A stretch of 64,000 bases of DNA from Fusibacter ferrireducens (GTDB lineage Bacteria > Bacillota > Clostridia > Peptostreptococcales > Acidaminobacteraceae): the NCBI RefSeq assembly GCF_015352425.1, contig NZ_JADKNH010000001.1, forward strand, positions 465,691 to 529,690. Reading direction: 5' to 3'. The notes under the pieces were generated by a model. It was not told where the DNA came from. It was given only the letters and a program-made list of their open reading frames with translations, and ran no database searches. This document shows, one piece after another, positions 26,742-34,422 of this stretch (its first letter is position 1; each line of letters begins with the position of its first letter). The translations under genes and the position numbers were made by a program.

Positions 26742-27167
26742 TTATTCCCCGCTTGAAAAAATACCCGTTATGCCGCCTAGATAGTTATTTATCTTGATAA
26801 TCCGCATGGCACTTTTGCTATCGATACCTTCTTCCCCGTAATTCGTATACTTATATTCAAGGGTATTAAACCAGATTTCATCAATTCTTACTTCTAGGAC
26901 CTTAACTGTAAAGCCCTTAGGAGGTTTTAAAAAAATGTATGTATCTTTTCCTGTCCGAATTTTAAAGGTTAAATTAGCGGCATCATTCTCAAAAGGATCA
27001 AAATCTAATAGATCTAGTCTTGCCAGAACCTCTTCAGGCAGTTCTTCGTACTTTAGAACTTCGTAAGTTATTTCTGGACTCCCTTGTAGAATGACTTGTA
27101 TACTGGAATAGAATAAGAATATTATTGCTATACAAGCAATCGTCATGACAATTACTTTTTTGTTCAT
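26742..27167 (-). CDS. Hypothetical membrane-anchored or secreted protein
   Basis: A 141-residue protein with an N-terminal hydrophobic segment (about 4-24) and a soluble domain containing NLTFKIRTGKDTYIFLKPPK, which resembles short protease-complex/inhibitor-like beta folds (PrcB-like), an uncertain resemblance. The ATG at 27167 has AAGGAGG 6 bases upstream; the longer frame to 27296 is not used. The gene lies next to the 104-bp repeats. Confidence 0.7.
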   Translation of the reverse strand: MNKKVIVMTIACIAIIFLFYSSIQVILQGSPEITYEVLKYEELPEEVLARLDLLDFDPFENDAANLTFKIRTGKDTYIFLKPPKGFTVKVLEVRIDEIWFNTLEYKYTNYGEEGIDSKSAMRIIKINNYLGGITGIFSSGE

Positions 27168-27326
27168 TAGTGCCTCCTTATGTATATAATTAATAGCTTC
27201 CCGATCATAGTTTTTGGTTACGCAATAATAAAAAAACAAAACTACGCAGAATATGTTATTATGAATAATTATACCATAAATGAAAATGAGCCCCATTAGA
27301 AAAAAATGGCACTCATTTTATTAAAA

Positions 27327-27532
27327 CAACAAGATTTGAGCCGAAAGCTGTGATGAGGGATGTTCAACCTCAAACAGCGTCAGCGAAAATCGTTTTGAGG
27401 CATCGAAAGATGACTCAAATGTTGTTAATGCAACAAGATTTGAGCCGAAAGCTGTGCTGAGGGATATTCAACCTCAAACAGCGTCAGCGAAAATCGTTTT
27501 GAGTCATTGGAAAATGACTCAAATGTTGCTGC
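27327..27532 (+). repeat. Two tandem copies of a 104-bp interspersed repeat
   Basis: The unit starting at 27331 (AAGATTTGAGCCGAAAGCTG) recurs at 27435, a period of 104. Copies differ by a few bases. Each unit holds an outer inverted pair (ATTTGAG against CTCAAAT), an inner pair (CCTCAAA against TTTGAGG) and a small CATC-GAAA-GATG hairpin. The same family appears inverted at 63777-64000. It fills the gap between hisS (10 bases away) and the next gene, so it forms the 3' flank of hisS transcripts. No transposase. Confidence 0.85.
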
Positions 27533-27541
27533 GTTATATTT

Positions 27542-28774
27542 TTAAAGACTCTTGATCTCAAGCTCTGGAGAAAAGACGGTGAACATATCAAAATTCTGTT
27601 CTTTAAGGCGATCAACTTGCTTTCCAAATTTCTTCTTTTTAACGAACACTGAAACGACAGAATAAGTCTCACGCAGTTGAATTGCTGTTTTCATCACTTC
27701 TTTTAAATCGTCAGAAACATCGTAGAAAAGAGCTAGTCTTGAACCCGTAGGCATTTTATGATCTTCTGCCTTTAAGATATCGACAATGCGTTCAAATCCA
27801 ATTGAAAAGCCACAAGCTGGTGCGTCAGCCCCGCTCATCTTTCCAATCATTTCATCGTAACGGCCACCGCCACCAACGGCGTAGCCCAGTGCGCCATAGT
27901 AAACTTCAAAGATTGTGCTTGTGTAATAGCCCATGCCTCTTACCAGAGAATAATCAAACTTGATTTTGTAACCGGATTGAATGGCTTCAATAACCGTTAT
28001 GATCTCTTTAAGATTTGTATAGCCTTCTTCTGAAAGCACCTTTGCACTTTCAATGCCATTCGACTCCAGAGCATCACTTAATTGCATCAATCGATTAATT
28101 TTGCTTGAATCATAATTTTTAGAATTGAGTTCATTTATAATGCCCTCTCTCCCGATCTTATCAAGCTTATCCAAAGTAATCGCGATATCTGAGAATTCAT
28201 CTGCATCAAATCCTGCAGAAGTCACCAAGCCTTTTAAAATACGACGGTCATTTATTTTAATCGTCAAATCGTCAAGACCTAACCTTGTCAAAGCTTTTCC
28301 CACAGTGTTGATCAGTTCAACTTCTGCAAGGTTGGATTCATCGCCAATCACATCTACATCACATTGGATAAAGCTTCTATAGCGGCCCTTTTGTGGACGT
28401 TCAGCTCTGAACACATAACCCATTTGCAACGACTTAAAGACGCTTGGCAGATCGTTCCTATTATTTGCGTAGAAACGACTCAGGGGCAATGTTAGGTCAA
28501 ATCGCATTGCCAAATCAGATAGATTGGATTCAGTTTCAGGGATTTCATTGAGTTTTAACTTTTCACCTCTCTTCAAAATTTTGAAGAGCAACTTAGTATT
28601 GTCACCACCGTCACTATTCTCCATGTTATCGAGATTTTCAATTTGAGAAGTTTCAATTTCAGTAAATCCGTTGCGTGAATATTCTTCTCGAATCACTTGC
28701 ATTACATATTCTCTTAATGCCTTATCTTTTGGTAAAAAGTCACGCATGCCACTTGGTGGCTTATTGTTTGCCAT
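27542..28774 (-). CDS. hisS: Histidine--tRNA ligase
   Basis: A 410-residue class II aminoacyl-tRNA synthetase that charges tRNA-His. Class II motif 2 is YVFRAERPQKGRYRSFIQCD near 115. The histidine-A motif LVRGMGYYTSTIFEVYY near 260 and motif 3 GGGGRYDEMIG with CGFSIGFERI near 310 are present. A short C-terminal anticodon-binding domain follows. HisZ paralogues lack this domain and the histidine-A arginine, so HisS is preferred. The ATG at 28774 has GGAGG 8 bases upstream. Control is by the histidine leader-peptide attenuator just upstream. The C-terminus is compact and ends 10 bases before the repeat block. Confidence 0.93.
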   Translation of the reverse strand: MANNKPPSGMRDFLPKDKALREYVMQVIREEYSRNGFTEIETSQIENLDNMENSDGGDNTKLLFKILKRGEKLKLNEIPETESNLSDLAMRFDLTLPLSRFYANNRNDLPSVFKSLQMGYVFRAERPQKGRYRSFIQCDVDVIGDESNLAEVELINTVGKALTRLGLDDLTIKINDRRILKGLVTSAGFDADEFSDIAITLDKLDKIGREGIINELNSKNYDSSKINRLMQLSDALESNGIESAKVLSEEGYTNLKEIITVIEAIQSGYKIKFDYSLVRGMGYYTSTIFEVYYGALGYAVGGGGRYDEMIGKMSGADAPACGFSIGFERIVDILKAEDHKMPTGSRLALFYDVSDDLKEVMKTAIQLRETYSVVSVFVKKKKFGKQVDRLKEQNFDMFTVFSPELEIKSL

Positions 28775-28791
28775 TATAACACCTCCATAAA

Positions 28792-28818
28792 TAAAAAAAC
28801 CTGTCATTTCTGACAGGT
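28792..28818 (-). terminator. Attenuator terminator in the hisS leader
   Basis: On the minus strand, ACCTGTCA-GAAA-TGACAGGT is a perfect 8-bp stem with a GAAA tetraloop followed by T7. It lies between the leader peptide and the hisS ribosome-binding site, where a transcription attenuator is expected. Confidence 0.85.
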
Positions 28819-28833
28819 ATCTCTCTCTTTCCC

Positions 28834-28865
28834 ATCAGTGCGCAACTAACCAGCACTACACTGAC
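28834..28865 (-). promoter_or_regulatory. Alternative stem region of the hisS attenuator
   Basis: Minus-strand GTCAGTG and CACTGAT can pair across an 18-base loop. Inside it AGTGC can pair instead with GCACT. These mutually exclusive stems lie between the His codons and the terminator, the position of a pause/antiterminator element. The exact antiterminator pairing was not resolved. Confidence 0.5.
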
Positions 28866-28878
28866 GTATAGCGCTTAA

Positions 28879-28923
28879 TTAATGATGATGGACCAATTGA
28901 GTTAAATAGGACAAAATATTCAT
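28879..28923 (-). CDS. Histidine leader peptide (hisS attenuator)
   Basis: A 14-codon frame on the minus strand, MNILSYLTQLVHHH, stops directly after three consecutive CAT histidine codons. GAGG lies about 8 bases before the ATG and a sigma-A promoter sits just upstream. A run of histidine codons ahead of hisS followed by a terminator is the hallmark of ribosome-mediated attenuation: with charged tRNA-His scarce, the ribosome stalls at the His codons and readthrough into hisS rises. The mechanism is inferred from layout. Confidence 0.85.
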   Translation of the reverse strand: MNILSYLTQLVHHH

Positions 28924-28944
28924 TATAAGCACCTCTGTTTTTTC

Positions 28945-28973
28945 AGTATACCCTAATGTCTCTTAGCTGTCAA
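28945..28973 (-). promoter_or_regulatory. Sigma-A promoter of the hisS leader transcript
   Basis: On the minus strand TTGACA (28973-28968) and TATACT (28950-28945) are spaced 17 bases apart, a near-perfect consensus. Transcription would start near 28938, about 15 bases before the leader-peptide ATG. Confidence 0.85.
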
Positions 28974-29013
28974 AGCCAAATACTCTATTTGTCTCATGGA
29001 TTATATTTCAAAC

Positions 29014-30126
29014 CTATTTGTCTGGTGGATTGGCTACGGCTATTCTAAATTGACTTCGATCCATTTCCTTATCCTTTTGTCTTTTCCATGAATGCAGTAC
29101 AAGTGCAAGCGTGACGACGCCATAAGATACAAACATTCTAAAGTATTCGCCAAGCATAGCTTGACCCGTGATGTATTTGCCTGCCATTGGCATTACAAGG
29201 AACATCAAGTGGAAAAGTGCGGTTCCAATGATTGCATTTGGAATGGTTGCTTTTGAAACAGTTGCTCCACCGACGAGTAATGCAGCGGCAGCAAAGAGAG
29301 CAGCTTGGTCAGCACCATTATAAGTGTTGAGCGTTCCGATGTTTTGAAGGTATATAATCTGACCGTAGCAAGCCAAAACAGTTGAGATCATAATGGATTG
29401 GATTCGCGTTTTTTCCATAGCAATCCCTGCTGTGCTGGCAACGTGCATATCTTGGCCAACAGCCCTCATATCTTGACCCATTTTGGTCTTTTTAAACCAT
29501 ACTGTAAAAACACAGATGAGACCTATAATCATGAATGTCCCCACAGGGATATTCACGCCGCCAATGCGGATTAATAATAGTTTATCAAATCCCTTTGCAA
29601 CGTTAAGCGTTAATGCATTTCTGACGCCATATCCTCTGGACAAGAGCATGCCAGGTGTTTTAAAAGGCACGATGGAGCCGCATACATAGAGTAAAAAAAA
29701 CTGATAGATCCCAGAAATAAATAACCCTAACATCATCGATGTGATCATTTCTCTACCTTTGGCACGATTGAGCACTCTGCCTCCAAAATAGCCAAGAAGC
29801 ATTGCTATAGGCGTTGCAATTATGGCGGCTAAGATTAACCCAGGCGCACCCGGAACGCCCCAATCTGTAACAAATATTAAACCGATTTGACCTGCCATCG
29901 CCCCTAAAACCATGCCAAAGTTGATGCCCATGCCAGCCATAACAGGTAACAGGAGCGCCAATACTAAGAATGAGTTTCTTATAAGTCTTGTGACAATATT
30001 ATTTAATAAATACGAACCCGAGAATTGTGAAAGCGGAATCGCAAACAAGCATATCAATAGGAAAAGCATAGGGACTGCACTTGCCGTCAAGAGCTTGCCA
30101 ATTTTATTCTTATCCATTTTCATCAT
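29014..30126 (-). CDS. ABC transporter permease (BPD_transp_2 family)
   Basis: A 370-residue inner-membrane permease with about nine to ten hydrophobic segments of the branched-chain/ribose-type permease family. QDMRAVGQDMHVASTAGI near 220 is the cytoplasmic coupling segment, and LFAAAALLVGGATVSKATIP near 285 the conserved late region. It is the last gene of the DUF3798-type importer operon and begins directly after the stop of the first permease. The two permeases presumably form a heterodimer. Substrate unknown. The hisS promoter lies 40 bases beyond its end. Confidence 0.88.
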   Translation of the reverse strand: MMKMDKNKIGKLLTASAVPMLFLLICLFAIPLSQFSGSYLLNNIVTRLIRNSFLVLALLLPVMAGMGINFGMVLGAMAGQIGLIFVTDWGVPGAPGLILAAIIATPIAMLLGYFGGRVLNRAKGREMITSMMLGLFISGIYQFFLLYVCGSIVPFKTPGMLLSRGYGVRNALTLNVAKGFDKLLLIRIGGVNIPVGTFMIIGLICVFTVWFKKTKMGQDMRAVGQDMHVASTAGIAMEKTRIQSIMISTVLACYGQIIYLQNIGTLNTYNGADQAALFAAAALLVGGATVSKATIPNAIIGTALFHLMFLVMPMAGKYITGQAMLGEYFRMFVSYGVVTLALVLHSWKRQKDKEMDRSQFRIAVANPPDK

Positions 30127-31161
30127 TTACCTCGCTTTCCGTGTTAATGCATAGACGATCATACCATTTGATACGATAATTCGAATGATTTCAGAAACAT
30201 CGATGTTAATTGCACTGTTGATAACAGATGGTGTCATTGTCAATATGCCTTGAAATAAAAGCGTTCCAATAATGACATTTGCAATACTTGCTTTATTCAC
30301 AGAGGCGCCACCGAGCAATACTGCCGCTACAGATGGAAACACAAACGCAAGCGGAGAGTTGTACATTTGAACAAACCCGAAACTTTGTTGGTAGACAATG
30401 ATGCCAATTGCAGCAATCATGGTGGACAAGATAACTGAAATCGTGCGCATTTTATTGATATTAATGCCTGCCGCTCTGGCATAATCTGGATTAGATCCCA
30501 CGGCAGTCATGGCTGTTCCGGTTTTAGTTTTGAAAAAAGCCCACACGAGAAATGCCATAAAGCAAAAGAATAAGAGCATTCCCGTCGGAAAAATAAAACT
30601 ACTGCTGATTGGAAGGGCTAAAAAATCACTGATTTTGTGGAACCAGTAATCTTGAATGCTGATTGTCACACGCAATCCTTCACCTTTAAAGCCTTGAACA
30701 CTTGTTGGATTTTTAAAAGGCAGGATCAGCCACATCATATTCATAAAAAATACAAAGGAGTACCCCACATAAGTTGCAATGATCATCTCATCCCCTTTGA
30801 CTCGGTTCAAAAGTTGACCATATAAAAATCCAAAGACTGCTGCAGCCAAAATACCTACTAGGAAGGCAACAAGTATGCCCGCCATACCGGTGAATCCAAA
30901 TTCTATACTTGTAACTGCACCGAGCATCCCTGCAACGAGTCCAACTGGAATACCAAAGTTGAGCCCGCAACCAGATTGAATCATAGGCACCATGGAGAGG
31001 ACCATAATGGCGCTCATTCCAAATCTGACAATGACATCGTTCAATGATGTATCAATCCTCACACCAAATATGGGTGCAACGATAAATAAAGTTAAAAGGA
31101 AACCTCCAATGATAATTCTTGGCCATCCAAAATTTTTGATGAATTTATTTACCTCTGCCAT
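30127..31161 (-). CDS. ABC transporter permease (BPD_transp_2 family)
   Basis: A 344-residue permease with about nine hydrophobic segments. MTAVGSNPDYARAAGININK near 218-237 is the coupling motif of RbsC/nucleoside-type permeases, and FVFPSVAAVLLGGASVNKAS near 272 the conserved late motif. It overlaps the ATPase gene by 13 bases and abuts the second permease, showing tight translational coupling. Related to its neighbour, probably by an old duplication. Substrate unknown. Confidence 0.88.
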   Translation of the reverse strand: MAEVNKFIKNFGWPRIIIGGFLLTLFIVAPIFGVRIDTSLNDVIVRFGMSAIMVLSMVPMIQSGCGLNFGIPVGLVAGMLGAVTSIEFGFTGMAGILVAFLVGILAAAVFGFLYGQLLNRVKGDEMIIATYVGYSFVFFMNMMWLILPFKNPTSVQGFKGEGLRVTISIQDYWFHKISDFLALPISSSFIFPTGMLLFFCFMAFLVWAFFKTKTGTAMTAVGSNPDYARAAGININKMRTISVILSTMIAAIGIIVYQQSFGFVQMYNSPLAFVFPSVAAVLLGGASVNKASIANVIIGTLLFQGILTMTPSVINSAINIDVSEIIRIIVSNGMIVYALTRKAR

Positions 31162-32783
31162 TGTTTATCACCTACTTCATTTATTTTATACTCACCAGCC
31201 ATGAGCATACCGTAGTCTGCAACCTCAGCTTCAGGAGGCAAAACACCATATATTTGACCTTCACAGACGATGGCGATTCGATCACAGACACTTCTAAGTT
31301 CTTCCAACTCGGATGAGATAATGATGATTGTGGTGCCATTTTCCTCATTGTCTTTTCGAAGTGCGTCTAGCACTAATTTCTTAGCCCCCACATCAATCCC
31401 ACGTGTTGGCTCTGAAACGAGAAGTAAACTAGGATTCATTGCAAACGCCTTAGCCAAGCAAACTTTTTGCTGATTGCCTCCAGAAAGATTACGAGATAAT
31501 TGCTTTTCACTTGTACATTTGATTTCAAGTTCATGAATGTATTTTTCAGCGACTGCTTTCATTGCCTTATCATCTCTTATGCTAATCAGTCCATTAAAAT
31601 AGCGTTTGAGAAATTTGTTTTGAACTTGCATGGCATTAAAAGCAATATTCCAGTCGATGGGTTCATCCAGTAACAACCCAACGCCTCGCCTATCTTCTGA
31701 AACAAAGGCAATACCCTCTTTTAATGCTTCAAGCGTATTGTTGACAGCCAGTGGCTTGCCATTAAAGAACATCGAGCCACCCGTTTCAAATAGGCCCATA
31801 ATACCGTTCGGAATGCCCAGTTTGCCTTGACCTGCTAAACCGCCAATGCCGAGGATTTCACCTCTTCTAACTTTGAAATTAACATCTCTAACGGTTTCGC
31901 CAGGCATATCCACCCACAGATTTTGCGCTTCAAAGATGATATCATCATCCCTTTGTATTTGAGTTTTTACATCTCTATGAACGATTTCAGCTCTTTTCTC
32001 TATTTCTCTTCCAACCATCCACTCTGCAATCTGTCTGATGTTAACGCCTTCAGTGGGTTTTTCAACAATCACGATACCATCTCTTAAAACCACGATTTTG
32101 TCACAAGCTGATGTGATTTCATGTAATCTATGTGAAATGAATATAATAGATATACCTGAATCTGCTAGTTTTCTCATGGCGTGAAGCAGTATTTCCGCCT
32201 CAGATTCCGTGAGTACAGCAGTGGGTTCGTCCAAGACGATGAGCTTTACATCTTCACGGTCTATCTCTCTGGCAATCTCTATAAATTGTTTATGGCCAAC
32301 AGGCATTTCTGAGACCAAAGTATCTGTATCTATATTAACGCCAAGTGTGTCAATCGCTCTTTGAGCACTTTTTTTAATTTCAGGCATGTCTATGGTTTCA
32401 AGCCTCTTGCCTAAAACTTTTGAGATGACACTGCTTTTGGTTTTTTCCATATTGAGTAGTATATTTTCAGCAGTCGTAAACCCTGGAATAAGCGAAAATT
32501 CCTGATGCACCATTCCTATGCCTGCTTTGAGTGCATCGACGGGATCTTTAAAGTTGACAATTTCTCCATTTAAATAAATGGAACCTTCGTAGCCGCCTGT
32601 TTCAGCAATCACATTCATTCCGAATAAGATCTTCATCAAAGTAGATTTGCCTGCTCCATTCTCGCCTACAAGGCCCAAAATTTTTCCTTTTTCAAGTGTG
32701 AAATTGACATCTTTTAGAACTCTGTTACCATCATATTCTTTGCCTACGCCGTCTACACGCAGTAAGATGTTATCGTTAGACAA
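31149..32783 (-). CDS. ABC transporter ATP-binding protein with two nucleotide-binding domains
   Basis: A protein of about 544 residues with two fused ATP-binding domains, as in RbsA/MglA-type importers. The first has Walker A GLVGENGAGKSTLMKIL near 45 and LIVLDEPTAVLTESEA near 180. The second has a degenerate Walker A (GLAGQGKLGIPNG) but an intact signature LSGGNQQKVCLAKAF near 435, as usual in this family. No strong site precedes the in-frame ATGs, whereas the TTG at 32783 has AGAGG 8 bases upstream and starts right before the domain (SNDNILLRVDGVGKEY), so TTG is preferred; an upstream start to 32849 is possible. Confidence 0.88.
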   Translation of the reverse strand: MSNDNILLRVDGVGKEYDGNRVLKDVNFTLEKGKILGLVGENGAGKSTLMKILFGMNVIAETGGYEGSIYLNGEIVNFKDPVDALKAGIGMVHQEFSLIPGFTTAENILLNMEKTKSSVISKVLGKRLETIDMPEIKKSAQRAIDTLGVNIDTDTLVSEMPVGHKQFIEIAREIDREDVKLIVLDEPTAVLTESEAEILLHAMRKLADSGISIIFISHRLHEITSACDKIVVLRDGIVIVEKPTEGVNIRQIAEWMVGREIEKRAEIVHRDVKTQIQRDDDIIFEAQNLWVDMPGETVRDVNFKVRRGEILGIGGLAGQGKLGIPNGIMGLFETGGSMFFNGKPLAVNNTLEALKEGIAFVSEDRRGVGLLLDEPIDWNIAFNAMQVQNKFLKRYFNGLISIRDDKAMKAVAEKYIHELEIKCTSEKQLSRNLSGGNQQKVCLAKAFAMNPSLLLVSEPTRGIDVGAKKLVLDALRKDNEENGTTIIIISSELEELRSVCDRIAIVCEGQIYGVLPPEAEVADYGMLMAGEYKINEVGDKQWQR

Positions 32784-32869
32784 TGTATTCACCTCTCGTC
32801 CCCTGTCCATTTTTGCAAACAACACTTGAGTTATCATTTGATTATTCAAATGTTGTTTTAATTAACACA

Positions 32870-32891
32870 CAGAGTGGCGATTGCCACTCTG
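32870..32891 (-). terminator. Intercistronic hairpin after the DUF3798 lipoprotein gene
   Basis: CAGAGTGGC and GCCACTCTG form a 9-bp stem with a 4-base loop; a weaker hairpin lies just before it (AAATCAT against ATGATTT). There is no strong T tail. Such hairpins after solute-binding-protein genes usually cap and stabilise the abundant 5' part of the message, so it is read as partial terminator or processing element. Confidence 0.55.
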
Positions 32892-32939
32892 TTATGCTAA
32901 ATCATTCATCTATATTGAACGATGATTTGGATGTATTTC

Positions 32940-34217
32940 TTATTTAATCTCTTTGTATTTATCTGGAACAACTTCTTTAGAGTTGCCTAAATAACCTAAT
33001 CCGAAAACGTAAGTGTCTTGATAAACCATGATATGGTTTGTTTTTTCTTCACCGCTTACGCGATCAAGATAGTAAGAACCGTTCCACTCTGCACCAGGTG
33101 TATAGAGATCGAAACATGCCATGAGATCGTCAAATGAATCTTTTGACATTGTGCCTTCCACAACATTTTTACCAAACTCAGTTAAAGCTTCTGTTGCAGT
33201 GTAACCGTAAGAATATGCCCATGTGCCCATTCTACCTGATCCACCGCTTGCAACTACAGTTTCTTCAACTTTGCTTAGAATTGCTGGCCAGTTGCCTGCT
33301 TCATCTTTTAAGTCAATACCAAATGCGCCAGGATAGCCCATGATTGGGGATGGTAAATCTGGTTCAACGAAGATTGCGCCAAGTTCAGCGACTCTTTTGA
33401 GTAGTGGTTCTGTTTGAGCATCATTTGTACAGAAGAATGCAGTATCTTTACCGTATTTTTCTACCCATGCAGGCATTTTTTCAAGGATGAATTGTTGTGC
33501 GCCAGGAACACCAACATCACTCATTGGATCTGGAGCAGTTTCAGAAACGAATTCAATACCTAAATCTTTACAAGCTTCTTCCATGATGTTTCTTCTCAAA
33601 GATAGGAGTTCAATACTCATATGTCTTGGAAAGGAAATATGAACGAATGTTTTCGCGCCCATTTTTTTAGCTGCAAGAATCATCAAATAGCCTCTGTTGA
33701 CGTTATCAGGATCAATTGCAATATCAGCTGCAGCTTCAATCATTGCAGTATCTTCTTGAGGTGAATTGGCAAGAAGAAGAATATCCGGATACATTTCTCT
33801 AATTTGTTGGAATGCAGCACTTGTACCAGGTACAGATTGATTGACAACAATTGCTTTCATCAACGGATCATCGGCAAGTCCAACAATCGTAGAAATGGTC
33901 GTCTCTTGTTCTTGCATGAAGTTATCTGGATAAGTAACATGTTTAATCATACCGCCATTGGCAGCATCACCATATTTAGCGATCATAGCTTCTGCGCCTC
34001 TGAGTTCATCTTCACCTTGTGAAACAGTACCTGTTACGATACCAATGTGGAAGGGTGCTTCTGTACTTGCCGCAGCATCATCATTTGCAGGTGCTGCTTC
34101 TGTTTTAGCCGGTTCAGTCTTAGCGGGTTCACTTGCTGCTGGCGTTTGGTTGCCACAAGCGGTTAAGCTAAATAACATCATCATAGCTAATGTAATTGCT
34201 AAAATTCTTTTAATCAT
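32940..34217 (-). CDS. DUF3798 solute-binding lipoprotein of an ABC importer
   Basis: A 425-residue lipoprotein: signal peptide with lipobox FSLTACG (Cys near 21), an alanine/glutamate/proline-rich linker to about 50, then a periplasmic-binding-protein fold. IGIVTGTVSQGEDELRGAE near 58, YPDNFMQEQETT, FVHISFPRHMS and FFCTNDAQTEPLLKR are typical of DUF3798. The family accompanies ribose-type ABC genes, here present downstream, but its ligand is unknown. AGGGGG is 7 bases from the ATG. First gene of the operon, transcribed away from the sensor operon that starts at 34423. Confidence 0.88.
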   Translation of the reverse strand: MIKRILAITLAMMMLFSLTACGNQTPAASEPAKTEPAKTEAAPANDDAAASTEAPFHIGIVTGTVSQGEDELRGAEAMIAKYGDAANGGMIKHVTYPDNFMQEQETTISTIVGLADDPLMKAIVVNQSVPGTSAAFQQIREMYPDILLLANSPQEDTAMIEAAADIAIDPDNVNRGYLMILAAKKMGAKTFVHISFPRHMSIELLSLRRNIMEEACKDLGIEFVSETAPDPMSDVGVPGAQQFILEKMPAWVEKYGKDTAFFCTNDAQTEPLLKRVAELGAIFVEPDLPSPIMGYPGAFGIDLKDEAGNWPAILSKVEETVVASGGSGRMGTWAYSYGYTATEALTEFGKNVVEGTMSKDSFDDLMACFDLYTPGAEWNGSYYLDRVSGEEKTNHIMVYQDTYVFGLGYLGNSKEVVPDKYKEIK

Positions 34218-34328
34218 TTTAATCCCCCTTAATGTGATCTTGGCCTAAGCCTTAAAGAGATTATAACAATCTGTTAATAAATAAGGCTTTTTATAACTTA
34301 TTTCTCTCTAATAATTTGCAAAAATATT

Positions 34329-34349
34329 AAATTTCTTTAAAAGAAATTT
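34329..34349. promoter_or_regulatory. Perfect inverted repeat between the two divergent operons
   Basis: Arms AAATTTCTTT and AAAGAAATTT flank one central A, an exact 10+1+10 palindrome. It lies in the 205-base region between the importer and the sensor-kinase operon, just upstream of a direct repeat (AATAATAGAGA twice, near 34362-34382). A minus-strand TATAAT at 34265-34260 may be the importer's -10. It is a good candidate for the response-regulator site. Confidence 0.55.
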
Positions 34350-34422
34350 GAACTCTGTTAGAATAATAGAGAAATAATAGAGATCCTTATGTCTGTTTCA
34401 TCATACGGGAGGTTATTCACTA

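Noticed and set aside
27484..27672. Minus-strand frame overlapping the hisS end and repeat
   Set aside because: It is a shadow of hisS in another frame with no ribosome-binding site.
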